A stretch of DNA of 28,621 nucleotides from Proteobacteria bacterium UBA652 (GTDB lineage Bacteria; Pseudomonadota; Gammaproteobacteria; Nitrosococcales; Methylophagaceae): NCBI GenBank assembly GCA_002299915.1, contig DBOG01000067.1:1-28621 (forward strand), given 5' to 3'. Below, piece by piece: positions 15,903 to 24,782 of the stretch (position 1 is its first letter; every line of letters starts with the position of its first letter). The translations under genes were made by a program, and so were the position numbers. Under the pieces are notes generated by a model, which ran no database searches, was not told the DNA's origin, and was given only the letters and a program-made list of their open reading frames with translations.

Positions 15903-18182
15903 ATGGCAATAACACATAACCTCGGATTCCCTCGTATTGGGAAGAACCGAGAACTCAAATTTGCATTAGAAAAATATTGGCGGTCAGACATATCGCAGGA
16001 TACATTGCAGCAACAAGGTGAATTATTGCGGAAAACACATTGGCAACAGCAAGCCAACTTGGATTATTTGCCGGTGGGTGATTTTTCTTTTTATGATCAT
16101 GTATTAGATACCAGTGCTTTATTGGGTAACCTGCCTGCGCGTGCTAGTCAGGAAGGCAATACGCTTGATCGTTATTTTCAAGTGGCGCGCGGGCGATCCG
16201 CAGCGAGTGATTGCTGTCATCAAATAGCGGCAGGGGAAATGACCAAATGGTTTGATACCAACTATCACTATATCGTGCCAGAATTTGATGAAAATACAGA
16301 ATTTAGTCTGCATGCAGATGTCCTGATCAGCCAAATCAAAGAAGCAAAACAGCACAATCAGCAGATAAAACCCGTCTTGCTTGGGCCTGTCAGTTATTTA
16401 TGGCTGGGTAAATCAAAAGATCATACGGAGAAGTTGTCATTGCTAGATAACGTAGTAGCCGTATATGAACAGCTATTATTACGCTTAGCCGAGGAAGAGA
16501 TTGAATGGGTGCAAGTCGATGAGCCAATTTTGGTAACCGAATTGGATTCAGCATGGCAGCATGGTTTAAAACAAGCTTACTTTTCGCTAAGCAAGGCACC
16601 AGTAAAATTATTACTCACCAGCTATTTTGGTGAGTTAAAAGAAAATCTCCATTTTGCTTGTGAATTACCCATTGCAGGATTGCATATTGATACGATCAAT
16701 GCCTTTAGTGAAATAGAGAAGGTGGTTGATTGGTTGCCAAGCCATAAAATACTCTCATTGGGCGTGATTGATGGGCGTAATATTTGGAAAACAGATCTGA
16801 ATGCCTGTTTAGATTGGCTAGAACCTTTGGCTGAAAGGTTACAAGCTCGACTTTGGTTGGCACCATCGTGTTCTTTATTGCATGTTCCCGTCGATCTGAA
16901 TAGCGAAACGGATCTGGATGAAGAAATTAGATCATGGTTGGCCTTTGCGGTGCAAAAGTTGGCAGAATTGGAAGTGTTAGCCACCGCGCTTAACCAAGGA
17001 GTTCTTAGCGTGTCAGAACAGTTGCAAGACAATGCAGCCGCTATTTTATCTCGCCAACAATCGAAACGGGTACATAATCCTGCAGTGAAAATACGCGTTG
17101 CAGGAATAGACAGCGAGATTGTGAATCGAAACAGTGTCTATCAAAATCGCGCCGAGATTCAGCGGGATATTTTTAACCTGCCATTGTATCCGACCACCAC
17201 GATTGGATCGTTCCCACAAACAAAGGAAATTCGCCAAGCAAGAAAACGCTTTCGGCAGGGCGAACTCGATCAAGCTGGATATGATGATTTTATTAAAAAT
17301 GAAATCAAATTAGCGATTTCGGTGCAAGAAGAAATCGGTTTAGATGTCTTGGTGCATGGTGAGCCAGAGCGTAATGATATGGTGGAATATTTTGGCCAGC
17401 AGCTCGAAGGCTATGCCTTTAGTCAATTTTCTTGGGTGCAGTCTTATGGCTCTCGCTGTGTGAAGCCACCGATTCTTTATGGCGATATATCGCGGCCTGC
17501 ACCGATGACGGTTGACTGGGCAATCTATGCACAATCGTGCAGCGATAAGCCTGTAAAAGGCATGCTAACAGGTCCAGTGACTATTTTGAATTGGTCATTT
17601 GTGCGTGATGATCAGCCGCGTTCAGAAACGTGTCTACAATTAGCGCTAGCTATTCGGGATGAAGTGTTGGATCTTGAAAAACATGGTATTAATATTATTC
17701 AGATTGATGAAGCGGCATTGCGAGAAGGCTTACCGTTAAGACAATCACAATGGCAAGCATATCTTGATTGGGCGATTTATAGCTTCAAAGTATCAGCCAA
17801 TGGGGTGCAGGACAAAACACAGATCCATACCCATATGTGTTATTCCGAATTTAACGATATTATTGCTGCAATAGCCGAGATGGATGCCGATGTGATTACG
17901 ATTGAAACTTCGCGGTCAGATATGGAATTACTGGATGTGTTTAATGACTTCAATTATCCCAATGAAATTGGCCCCGGTGTCTATGATATTCATTCGCCGA
18001 ATATCCCAACCGTAGATGCCATCGTATCGTTAATGGAAAAAGCCGCCCAGCGGGTCCCTGCCGAGCGCCTATGGGTGAATCCAGATTGTGGTTTGAAAAC
18101 GAGACAATGGGCAGAAGTGAAGCCTGCTTTAGAAACGATGGTGGCAGCCAGCCGGGTGTTGCGGCAAGCTAAGTCAGTGTAA
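15903..18182 (+). CDS. metE: Cobalamin-independent methionine synthase MetE
   Basis: MetE transfers a methyl group from 5-methyltetrahydropteroyltri-L-glutamate to homocysteine, the last step of methionine synthesis, without B12. The protein has 759 residues from 15903 (E. coli 753). The zinc ligands are all present: H644 and C646 (IHTHMCYSEF), E668 (ITIETSRSDMEL) and C729 (WVNPDCGLKTRQW). Each is offset by three from E. coli H641, C643, E665 and C726. Other anchors are the N-terminal HNLGFPRIGKNRELK and LPLYPTTTIGSFPQTKEIR at the start of the C-terminal barrel. An upstream in-frame ATG exists at 15897, but AGGA (15892-15895) is only 1 base from it and 7 from 15903, so 15903 is preferred. No cobalamin riboswitch precedes it. 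Confidence 0.96.
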   Translation: MAITHNLGFPRIGKNRELKFALEKYWRSDISQDTLQQQGELLRKTHWQQQANLDYLPVGDFSFYDHVLDTSALLGNLPARASQEGNTLDRYFQVARGRSAASDCCHQIAAGEMTKWFDTNYHYIVPEFDENTEFSLHADVLISQIKEAKQHNQQIKPVLLGPVSYLWLGKSKDHTEKLSLLDNVVAVYEQLLLRLAEEEIEWVQVDEPILVTELDSAWQHGLKQAYFSLSKAPVKLLLTSYFGELKENLHFACELPIAGLHIDTINAFSEIEKVVDWLPSHKILSLGVIDGRNIWKTDLNACLDWLEPLAERLQARLWLAPSCSLLHVPVDLNSETDLDEEIRSWLAFAVQKLAELEVLATALNQGVLSVSEQLQDNAAAILSRQQSKRVHNPAVKIRVAGIDSEIVNRNSVYQNRAEIQRDIFNLPLYPTTTIGSFPQTKEIRQARKRFRQGELDQAGYDDFIKNEIKLAISVQEEIGLDVLVHGEPERNDMVEYFGQQLEGYAFSQFSWVQSYGSRCVKPPILYGDISRPAPMTVDWAIYAQSCSDKPVKGMLTGPVTILNWSFVRDDQPRSETCLQLALAIRDEVLDLEKHGINIIQIDEAALREGLPLRQSQWQAYLDWAIYSFKVSANGVQDKTQIHTHMCYSEFNDIIAAIAEMDADVITIETSRSDMELLDVFNDFNYPNEIGPGVYDIHSPNIPTVDAIVSLMEKAAQRVPAERLWVNPDCGLKTRQWAEVKPALETMVAASRVLRQAKSV

Positions 18183-18281
18183 AAGCATGATGTAATTTAC
18201 ATTAGCTGTGATCGGTCTAGTGCAGTTTATGATTTAGGCTGATCTTTTATTTCAGTATTATTTGTGTCGGTAAACTATTTA

Positions 18282-19664
18282 TTAAATCCTTCTCACCCGA
18301 AACGAACGCCCTTTAAGTTTGCCTTGTTCCAGCTTTCTCAAGGCTTCTTCAGCGACAGAACGATTTACTGCCACATAAGCCGCATTATCAAGTAGATTGA
18401 TCTTACCCACTTCGCTGCCTGCAATACCATTTTCACCTGTGAGCGCGCCGAGAATGTCGCCAGCACGGACTTTTTGTTTTTTACCACCGCCAATCTGCAA
18501 AGTAGCCATCGGCGGCTTGTAGGTGGGTTTATCGAGTAGCTTGTTAGGTGGTAAGGGCGCAGTATCAATTTTATGGCCGAGATAATCTTCTAGCCGCTCA
18601 ACTTTATAGCTTTCTTTATCGCCATACAGCGTACAGGCGATGCCTTTACTCCCAGCGCGACCCGTTCTGCCAATGCGATGCACATACACCTCGATATCGC
18701 GTGGAATATGATAGTTAATCACCATGTCGAGACTATCAATATCTAAGCCACGCGCGGCAACATCAGTGGCGACTAGGATGGACACGCTTTTATTCGAAAA
18801 TCGAATCAGCGCTTGATCGCGATCGCGTTGCTCTAAATCACCATGCAGGGCAATGGCGCTAAAGTCGTATTGATAAAGTGAATTAGCCACTTCTTTGGCC
18901 TCTATTTTGGTATTGCAAAAGATGACGGTAGACTCCGCTCGGTTATTAAGTAGAAGGAGTCGCAGTGCGGTGAGGCGTTGTGGTTCATAGTCTATTTTAT
19001 ATAAATGCTGTTGGATGCTGTTGCTATCATGGGTGGCGGCGACTTGTATCATCATCGGTTTTTGCATGATACGTTTTGAAATAGATTCTATTTGCTTAGG
19101 AAAGGTGGCGCTAAATAACAGCGTTTGGCGTTCTTTGGGCGCATAGGCAATAATAGCATCTAAGGTGTCTTGGAAACCCATATCAAGCATGCGGTCGGCT
19201 TCATCTAATACCAGTGTGGTTAGATTATCTAGGTTTAGGCTACCTTTACGGAGATGTTCTTCAATCCGCCCAGGTGTGCCAACTATAATATGCGCGCCAT
19301 GCTCCAGCGAACCAATTTGAGGACCAAAGGCTTTACCACCACATAAGGTGAGCACTTTAATATTATGAATGCCGCGCCCTAAGCGGCGGATTTCTATGGC
19401 GACTTGGTCGGCTAATTCACGGGTAGGGCAGAGCACTAAGGATTGTACGCGGAAGCGTTTCACATCGAGTTTATGAAGTAAGCCCAAGCCAAAGGCAGCT
19501 GTTTTACCTGAGCCTGTTTTTCCCTGACCAATGACATCTTTTCCCGCCAAAATAGGCGGTAAGCTCTGGGCTTGGATCGGTGTCATTTCTTGATAGTTTA
19601 GCGAGGCTAAGTTTTCAAGTAAACCAGGCTGCAGATTAAGCGATGTAAAGTCTGTTTGGCTCAA
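18282..19664 (-). CDS. dbpA: ATP-dependent RNA helicase DbpA (DEAD-box)
   Basis: DbpA is a DEAD-box helicase acting on 23S rRNA during large-subunit assembly; its C-terminal domain recognises hairpin 92. The protein has 460 residues (E. coli 457). The Q motif lies in YQEMTPIQAQSLP. Motif I is GKTGSGKT at residues 48-55 and DEAD is at 154-157. SAT (motif III), TDVAARGLDI (motif V) and HRIGRTGRAG (motif VI) follow. The C-terminal part contains VRAGDILGALTGENGI and ends GRSFRVRRI, matching the DbpA RNA-binding domain and separating it from RhlE, RhlB and SrmB. The start is TTG, with AAGGA 6 bases upstream. It converges on metE across 99 bases without an obvious terminator. Confidence 0.93.
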   Translation of the reverse strand: MSQTDFTSLNLQPGLLENLASLNYQEMTPIQAQSLPPILAGKDVIGQGKTGSGKTAAFGLGLLHKLDVKRFRVQSLVLCPTRELADQVAIEIRRLGRGIHNIKVLTLCGGKAFGPQIGSLEHGAHIIVGTPGRIEEHLRKGSLNLDNLTTLVLDEADRMLDMGFQDTLDAIIAYAPKERQTLLFSATFPKQIESISKRIMQKPMMIQVAATHDSNSIQQHLYKIDYEPQRLTALRLLLLNNRAESTVIFCNTKIEAKEVANSLYQYDFSAIALHGDLEQRDRDQALIRFSNKSVSILVATDVAARGLDIDSLDMVINYHIPRDIEVYVHRIGRTGRAGSKGIACTLYGDKESYKVERLEDYLGHKIDTAPLPPNKLLDKPTYKPPMATLQIGGGKKQKVRAGDILGALTGENGIAGSEVGKINLLDNAAYVAVNRSVAEEALRKLEQGKLKGRSFRVRRI

Positions 19665-19742
19665 GGGTGTTCCTTAATGAAAATAGAATTTCATGGGTGA
19701 TTTATTTTAGGGGTAATTCGTAATTCTTAAGCGTAGTAAATT

Positions 19743-19777
19743 AAAAATCCCCGTCACCAATAATGGTAACGGGGATT
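19743..19777 (-). terminator. Rho-independent terminator after the FKBP-type isomerase gene
   Basis: Plus-strand AATCCCCGTCACC (19746-19758) and GGTAACGGGGATT (19765-19777) form a stem with one internal mismatch and a 6-base loop. On the minus strand it is followed by a T run (the complement of A at 19743-19747). It lies 33 bases after the isomerase stop and upstream of dbpA, so dbpA needs its own promoter. Confidence 0.88.
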
Positions 19778-19790
19778 CATATTATCAGCT

Positions 19791-19805
19791 ACGCCCGTGG
19801 GGCGT
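19791..19805. other. Small GC-rich hairpin between the isomerase stop and its terminator
   Basis: ACGCCC (19791-19796), loop GTG, then GGGCGT (19800-19805) form a perfect 6-bp stem directly before the terminator stem. It would give the isomerase mRNA a two-hairpin 3' end, which may protect it from exonucleases. The role is inferred. Confidence 0.4.
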
Positions 19806-19810
19806 GGTGC

Positions 19811-20563
19811 TTATTCTGCTGGTGCAGCAGCAGGTTCTTTTTCAGTTGCTGCTGTAATCGCGACCAATTCGATGTCGAATTTTAAGGTTTCATTTGGACC
19901 GATTAATTGGCCAGTGCCACGGGGGCCATAGGCGAGGTTAGCGGGGATAACGAGTTCCCATTTTGCGCCTTCTTTCATGAGAACGAGCGCTTCTTGCCAG
20001 CCTTTGATTACACCTTGCACTGGGAAGGTAGCAGGTTCACCGCGATCATAAGAACTATCGAAGGTAGTGCCATCTAATAATGTGCCTTTATAATGCGCGA
20101 TAACCTTATCTTCGGGTTTAGGTGTTGCACCATCACCTGCTTTAATTATTTTATATTGCAGACCACTTGCTGTGGTGATAACGCCTTCTTTTTTGGCATT
20201 TTCGGCCATATATACTTTGGCTTCTTCTTGTTTCTTATTCATTAACTCAGCCATTTCTGTGGCTTTACGTTGTTGAAATTCACCAATGACGCGTTCTGCT
20301 TCTGATTCTTCAATTTGAGGCTGTTTTTTGTCAAACATATCTTTCACACCAGCAGAAAAGGCTTCCATATCAAGCTTAATGCCCTCAGCCATCATATTTT
20401 TACCTACTTGGATCCCAAAGATATAGCTGAGTTTTTGTTGGTCATTAGCGAGTGTTGTTGCCGTCGGTTTGGCTTCGTCTGCCGCCGACTCGTGTCCATC
20501 TGCGAATACAATTTGGCTTCCCATCATTAGAGCAGGAATAAGTGCGAGTGTTTTTAATTTCAT
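19811..20563 (-). CDS. FKBP-type peptidyl-prolyl cis-trans isomerase (FkpA/Mip-like), periplasmic
   Basis: This is a 250-residue exported prolyl isomerase and chaperone. A signal peptide is present (MKLKTLALIPALMMGSQIVFA, cleavage about residue 21). A low-complexity Ala/Glu linker is followed by an FKBP_N helical dimerisation domain (QQKLSYIFGIQVGKNM to about residue 135). The catalytic FKBP domain covers about 140-235: GDGATPKPEDKVIAHYKGTL, GTTFDSSYDRGEPATFPV, VIKGWQEALVLMKEGAKWEL and IPANLAYGPRGTGQLIGPNETLKFDIEL. All core active-site segments are present. The layout equals E. coli FkpA and Legionella Mip; which orthologue cannot be settled, so no symbol is given. The start has AAGAGAA about 8 bases upstream, and the gene has its own terminator. 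Confidence 0.92.
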   Translation of the reverse strand: MKLKTLALIPALMMGSQIVFADGHESAADEAKPTATTLANDQQKLSYIFGIQVGKNMMAEGIKLDMEAFSAGVKDMFDKKQPQIEESEAERVIGEFQQRKATEMAELMNKKQEEAKVYMAENAKKEGVITTASGLQYKIIKAGDGATPKPEDKVIAHYKGTLLDGTTFDSSYDRGEPATFPVQGVIKGWQEALVLMKEGAKWELVIPANLAYGPRGTGQLIGPNETLKFDIELVAITAATEKEPAAAPAE

Positions 20564-20687
20564 TATTGGGTTCTCTTGGTTGTTAGTAATTTAAGGTTTA
20601 CGACGATTAGTCAATGAAAGCGGGTATAAAGTTCATGCCAACATAATCAGCGGACCATTCTCACATATTTATAAGATAATTCCTAAT

Positions 20688-22625
20688 TTAACTAAAATGA
20701 CCTTCTAAATCTTCTTTGAGATGTCGGGCATGTTTATGTCTAATATAAATTTCTTCACCATCATTCAATGTTATTTTTAACAGTGGTTTCCAGAATAAAA
20801 TAGCATTGCCAAAAGTCTTAAATGCCTTAGTCATTTTCCATGGTGTTGTTTGGATGTTAGAAATATCTGTTTTGGAGAACGTTTTAATACGATGTCCAAT
20901 CAGACAGAACCCTTCTTTTGTAACGGCTAAACGTGCTGTGTAAGAGAATACGTAGCGACAGAAAAATAAGAATAAAAAGATGCCAATAATAATATCACTC
21001 ACTGACCAGATATAACTATAAGGCATATCCATGCTGAAGAGATAGGCATTGTTACCAATGATATAGGTAAAAAAGAAGTGTTTGAACCACGACCAGATAA
21101 AGGCCGAAAATAAGTATATTGCAACAATATAAATAAAACCAAGAAACCGGTTGCTGATCCTCCTGCTCATAGTTATTTTCCTAGCTGAACAAGCTGTATT
21201 TTTATCAAGAAAAGGTAGTTTTAAGTAGGCAATGACCATAGCAATAAGTGAAAGCACACCCATTACCATAATGTCATGGGGGAAAAAATAATATTCACGG
21301 TTAATATATGAATAGTGGTGGTTATCGATAAAGATTTCGTTTAGTGTTGATCGGAAATCTTGATGATTGATAGTGTTAAAAATATGGTAAGAGGAGTTTG
21401 CAGTATCAAATTCCTCCTGTAAATACTGTGCTGTGGTGATAAGCTCCATGAGTGAATTGCTATCATGCTCTATGGCAGTATAGTATTTTTTGTATTCTCT
21501 CAAGGCATCGTCAATTGTTTCATTGGATAAGGTCGTTAAATCATGTTTAATGGCATCCCGTACGGCGACAATATTGGTTTCAAATTCATTATGTAAGCCA
21601 TCAAAGTAGATATATGCAATATGTGCTTTATTACGATTGAAATTAGCGGCTGATAATGAATAAGTGTGGCCTAAGTCATTACGCAGTTTTTGCTGCAATC
21701 GAATAGCAAGATTATCAAGATATGCACTAATGACAAGGTGTTTCTTGTAGTCATCAAGGATGTATTTTACGCCAAGATAGCCATGATTTTCATATGCTCC
21801 TTCTACGAACATTTGATATGGCCTTGAATTTAGGCGTGGACTTTCTATGGGTGCGGCCGCTTTTTCAATGCCTGTTTTCTGAATAGAGCCATAATGATCC
21901 TGCACATGTGCTTGCATTTTCACCATATCAAAATTACCTGCGATTTTTAAAACCATATTAGCAGGATAATAATAGGTCTCATAATGTGCCATAACCTGGG
22001 ATAAAGTGAATTTCTGGTTATTAATTTTTTGGTTAAAATAAGCGGGTTGCTCTGTTATTTCAGATAAAGAAAAATCATCTATAAAAATGTCTGGTTGAGG
22101 AGGTGTAAGCATTGCTATAAATGACGCTAGCGATGCAATAGGTTTATCCGTCCATTGATATGCACCTATTTCAGTTTGTACGGCGCCTTTTTCACTGGTG
22201 AGATCTTCAAGCGCTACTTCCTTATCAAACAACATTTGTGCAAACTGTTCAACGATCCAGAAAGACTTATTATTCTCAATAGTCGCTATATATCCTGTTT
22301 CATACCGTGTAGTGTAGCCATTCATATAGCTGGCGCCTTCTTCTTTAATGTAATCTACAAAGTCACGGTGGGGGATTCTTTTATCACGAAATACCATATG
22401 TTCGACAAGGTGAGATAAGCCGTAGGTTTCCTTCGTTTCAATATCCGTTCCGACTGCGACAGTCAGTTCGATTTTTGTATTAACGGCTGTGTCATTATTA
22501 AGCAGATAGACTTGTAGGCCATTATCGAGCTGTATGTATTGTATATTTTGGTAGGGATCTTCTATAACGGCGGCGTGAAGTGAAAAGTTTGCGCAGGAAA
22601 ATAGGAGAAGAGCGATATATTTCAT
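20688..22625 (-). CDS. Membrane-anchored M16 zinc metalloprotease with C-terminal PH-like domain
   Basis: This is a 645-residue protein of unusual architecture. A signal peptide covers about residues 1-18. An M16 (pitrilysin/insulinase) peptidase domain follows, with the inverted zinc motif HLVEH at 72-76 and the downstream pair E145 and E152 (SEKGAVQTE); the 80-residue spacing is close to that of pitrilysin (H88-E169). A second M16 half with RLQQKLRNDLGHTYSLSA lies near residue 310. From about 449 there are at least three hydrophobic segments (VMGVLSLIAMVIAYL, FLGFIYIVAIYLFSAFIW, IIIGIFLFLFFCRYVF). The last 80-90 residues form a soluble domain (VTKEGFCLIGHRIKTFSKTDI, LKITLNDGEEIYIRHKHARH) that resembles bacterial PH-type domains. 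The gene is visibly more A+T-rich than its neighbours (one sampled 60-base line at 21061 has 19 G+C; one in sufB at 24661 has 32). Substrate unknown. Confidence 0.8.
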   Translation of the reverse strand: MKYIALLLFSCANFSLHAAVIEDPYQNIQYIQLDNGLQVYLLNNDTAVNTKIELTVAVGTDIETKETYGLSHLVEHMVFRDKRIPHRDFVDYIKEEGASYMNGYTTRYETGYIATIENNKSFWIVEQFAQMLFDKEVALEDLTSEKGAVQTEIGAYQWTDKPIASLASFIAMLTPPQPDIFIDDFSLSEITEQPAYFNQKINNQKFTLSQVMAHYETYYYPANMVLKIAGNFDMVKMQAHVQDHYGSIQKTGIEKAAAPIESPRLNSRPYQMFVEGAYENHGYLGVKYILDDYKKHLVISAYLDNLAIRLQQKLRNDLGHTYSLSAANFNRNKAHIAYIYFDGLHNEFETNIVAVRDAIKHDLTTLSNETIDDALREYKKYYTAIEHDSNSLMELITTAQYLQEEFDTANSSYHIFNTINHQDFRSTLNEIFIDNHHYSYINREYYFFPHDIMVMGVLSLIAMVIAYLKLPFLDKNTACSARKITMSRRISNRFLGFIYIVAIYLFSAFIWSWFKHFFFTYIIGNNAYLFSMDMPYSYIWSVSDIIIGIFLFLFFCRYVFSYTARLAVTKEGFCLIGHRIKTFSKTDISNIQTTPWKMTKAFKTFGNAILFWKPLLKITLNDGEEIYIRHKHARHLKEDLEGHFS

Positions 22626-22772
22626 GTTTTATAGGCTTAAAATTAAGGGGGAAGGAGCTAGGCCGTACAATATTATTCTTTTACGTTAATAATATAGCGG
22701 TATTTTCATTATTTAGCTAGCCTAATAATTGGTTTTGAGGGAAATGTTATCTAGGATATTTTCCTGTTTTAC

Positions 22773-22801
22773 TTGGATATTTTGTTAAATAGGACTATAA
22801 T
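22773..22801 (+). promoter_or_regulatory. Promoter of the suf operon
   Basis: TTGGAT (22773-22778), a 17-base spacer and a perfect TATAAT (22796-22801) form a well-spaced sigma-70-type promoter 22 bases before the sufR ATG. The predicted transcript has a leader of about 16 bases that still holds an AGGAGG ribosome-binding site (22812-22817). Confidence 0.7.
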
Positions 22802-22812
22802 GGTCTTATTTA
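22786..22812. promoter_or_regulatory. SufR (Rrf2-family) operator covering the -10 box
   Basis: This is a 27-bp imperfect palindrome centred on 22799. The left half is TAAATAGGACTAT and the right half ATGGTCTTATTTA about the central A. The halves differ only at two symmetric pairs. The GAC...GTC core and overall length recall IscR/Rrf2 type 1 sites, though the outer bases differ from the E. coli consensus. It contains the TATAAT, so bound SufR would block its own promoter. Confidence 0.6.
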
Positions 22813-22823
22813 GGAGGTGGCTA

Positions 22824-23291
22824 ATGCTGCGAATGGGGAAATTAACTGATTATAGTATTGTACTGATGCGTCATTTGGCATTAGACCCGCTTGCGCAGTA
22901 TAACGCACAGATATTATCTGCTGCAGTTGAGGTGCCGTTGCCAACCGTCCGCAAGGTGTTGAAAAGCTTGTCTCATGCAGGTTTGCTGACCTCAGAACGG
23001 GGCGTACAGGGCGGCTATAGTTTATCGCGTGCCGCATCGACTATTTCTGTGGCAGAAATTATTACTGCGCTGGAAGGCCCCATTGCGCTGATGGAGTGTG
23101 TGGGGAACGATAGCCATTGTGAGCAGGAGTCTCATTGCAATGTGCAAGATAGCTGGACTAAGATTAATAATGCGGTGTTTCAGGCATTAGATGAAGTGAA
23201 ACTGTCAGATATGTTGATTCCACAGCGTGAAAGCACAGTGCAGTTTTATGATTCACGCGAAGCGGCAGAAGGAAAGGTGTTACATGGGTGA
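22824..23291 (+). CDS. sufR: Rrf2-family Fe-S cluster assembly regulator of the suf operon
   Basis: This is a 155-residue Rrf2-family regulator, of the SUF-system regulator type and related to IscR. An N-terminal winged HTH covers about residues 4-70 (MGKLTDYSIVLMRHLA, PLPTVRKVLKSLSHAGLL, SERGVQGGYSLSR). Three Cys follow at C92, C99 and C105. E. coli IscR ligates a [2Fe-2S] cluster with C92, C98 and C104, so cluster sensing is very likely. The frame extends to 22773, but ATG 22824 is chosen because AGGAGG sits 6 bases before it and the longer form would overlap the promoter. It overlaps sufB by 8 bases. Autoregulation is inferred from the palindrome on its promoter. The symbol sufR is by role; it is not homologous to cyanobacterial SufR. 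Confidence 0.9.
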   Translation: MLRMGKLTDYSIVLMRHLALDPLAQYNAQILSAAVEVPLPTVRKVLKSLSHAGLLTSERGVQGGYSLSRAASTISVAEIITALEGPIALMECVGNDSHCEQESHCNVQDSWTKINNAVFQALDEVKLSDMLIPQRESTVQFYDSREAAEGKVLHG

Positions 23292-24744
23292 TCAAGTGGA
23301 TAGTATGACACAACAAATAGAAGAATTTGTTCCTAGCGAATATAGCGCAGGGTTTGTAACGGATATTGAATCAGAAAGCTTGCCACCGGGCTTGAGCGAA
23401 GAGACGGTGCGCCAAATTTCTGCCATTAAGGGCGAGCCTGAATTCTTGTTGGAATGGCGGCTAAAAGCCTACCGACATTGGTTGACGCTGGAGACCCCGG
23501 AATGGGCACATGTGGATTGCCCCGAAATCGATTATCAGGAGATTAGCTATTATTCGGCACCCAAACAGAAAACAGATGGCCCAAAGAGTTTAGATGAGGT
23601 CGATCCAGAGTTATTACGCACGTATGAGAAATTAGGCGTGCCCCTAGATGAACGGGCGCGATTAGCGGGCGTGGCTGTAGATGCGGTGTTTGATAGTGTG
23701 TCAGTGGCGAATACGTTTCAGGATACATTGGCAGAAAGGGGGATTATTTTTATGCCCTTTTCAAAAGCGGTGCATGCACATCCTGAATTAATTAAGCAAT
23801 ATTTAGGGTCGGTTGTGTCTTATCGCGATAATTTTTATGCGGCATTAAATTCAGCAGTATTCAGTGATGGTTCTTTTGTATATATTCCAAAAGGGGTGCG
23901 TTGCCCGATGGAATTATCCACTTATTTCCGAATTAATGCGTCAAACACAGGGCAATTCGAGCGGACCTTGATTATTGCGGACGATGATTCATATGTAAGT
24001 TATTTAGAAGGCTGTACGGCACCGATGCGAGACGAAAATCAATTACATGCGGCAGTGGTGGAATTGGTGGCACATGATCGGGCACAAATTAAATATTCAA
24101 CGGTACAAAATTGGTATCCCGGCGATGAAAATGGCGTGGGGGGGATCTTTAATTTTGTGACCAAACGGGCGATGTGTAAGGGCGAATCTTCAAAAGTATC
24201 ATGGACACAGGTGGAAACGGGTTCAGCGATTACTTGGAAATACCCGAGCGTGGTGTTGCAGGGCGATAATTCGATTGGCGAGTTTTACTCGGTTGCGGTC
24301 ACCAATAATAGGCAGCAAGCCGATACGGGCACCAAAATGATTCATTTGGGCAAAAATACCAGCTCTACGATTATCTCAAAAGGGATCTCGGCAGGGCGAT
24401 CGCAAAATGCGTATCGTGGCTTAGTGAAAATAGGCCCGAAGGCGGAGAATGCACGGAATTATAGCGAGTGTGATTCATTGCTAATGGGGGATAGGTGTGC
24501 GGCACATACTTTCCCTTATATTGAAGTAAAAAACCCAACAGCACAGGTTGAGCATGAAGCCTCGACCTCTAAAATTAGCGAAGACCAGTTATTTTATTGT
24601 CGGCAACGCGGTTTGGATGTTGAAGATGCGGTATCGATGATTGTGAATGGCTTTTGTAAGCAGGTGATGCGCGAGTTGCCGATGGAGTTTGCGGTGGAAG
24701 CACAGAATTTACTTGGCTTATCACTTGAAGGTAGTGTTGGATAA
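23284..24744 (+). CDS. sufB: Fe-S cluster scaffold subunit SufB
   Basis: SufB is the core scaffold subunit of the SufBC2D complex, which builds Fe-S clusters from persulfide sulfur. The protein has 486 residues (E. coli 495). The C-terminal region reads RNYSECDSLLMGDRCAAHTF and then VEHEASTSKISEDQLFYCRQRG, as in E. coli; C396 corresponds to the persulfide-accepting Cys405, and the conserved Glu in HEAST is kept. RGIIFMPFSKAVHAHPELIKQYLGS and FVYIPKGVRCPMELSTYFRI are family hallmarks. The frame opens at 23227, inside sufR, but ATG 23284 is preferred, with GAAGGAAAGG just upstream and an 8-base overlap with the sufR stop. A diverged repeat of its last codons lies just downstream. Confidence 0.96.
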   Translation: MGDQVDSMTQQIEEFVPSEYSAGFVTDIESESLPPGLSEETVRQISAIKGEPEFLLEWRLKAYRHWLTLETPEWAHVDCPEIDYQEISYYSAPKQKTDGPKSLDEVDPELLRTYEKLGVPLDERARLAGVAVDAVFDSVSVANTFQDTLAERGIIFMPFSKAVHAHPELIKQYLGSVVSYRDNFYAALNSAVFSDGSFVYIPKGVRCPMELSTYFRINASNTGQFERTLIIADDDSYVSYLEGCTAPMRDENQLHAAVVELVAHDRAQIKYSTVQNWYPGDENGVGGIFNFVTKRAMCKGESSKVSWTQVETGSAITWKYPSVVLQGDNSIGEFYSVAVTNNRQQADTGTKMIHLGKNTSSTIISKGISAGRSQNAYRGLVKIGPKAENARNYSECDSLLMGDRCAAHTFPYIEVKNPTAQVEHEASTSKISEDQLFYCRQRGLDVEDAVSMIVNGFCKQVMRELPMEFAVEAQNLLGLSLEGSVG

Positions 24745-24782
24745 TTCATTGTCTTTTTGTCCGATTGCAGCGTTGGATGATT
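24731..24782 (+). repeat. Near-exact 16-base direct repeat at the sufB 3' end
   Basis: GTAGTGTTGGATAATT (24731-24746), containing the sufB TAA stop, is repeated as GCAGCGTTGGATGATT (24767-24782) with three differences, exactly 36 bases downstream. Both copies read Ser-Val-Gly-stop in the sufB frame. The rest of the gap to sufC (to 24867) is A+T-rich with no gene. Confidence 0.55.

Noticed and set aside
18190..18202. Perfect dyad ATGTAATTTACAT after metE
   Set aside because: It is short, A+T-rich and not followed by a T run; neither terminator nor operator function can be supported.
22155..22418. Plus-strand open frame of 87 codons inside the M16 gene
   Set aside because: It is antisense to the conserved zinc-motif region, without its own ribosome-binding site or known motif.
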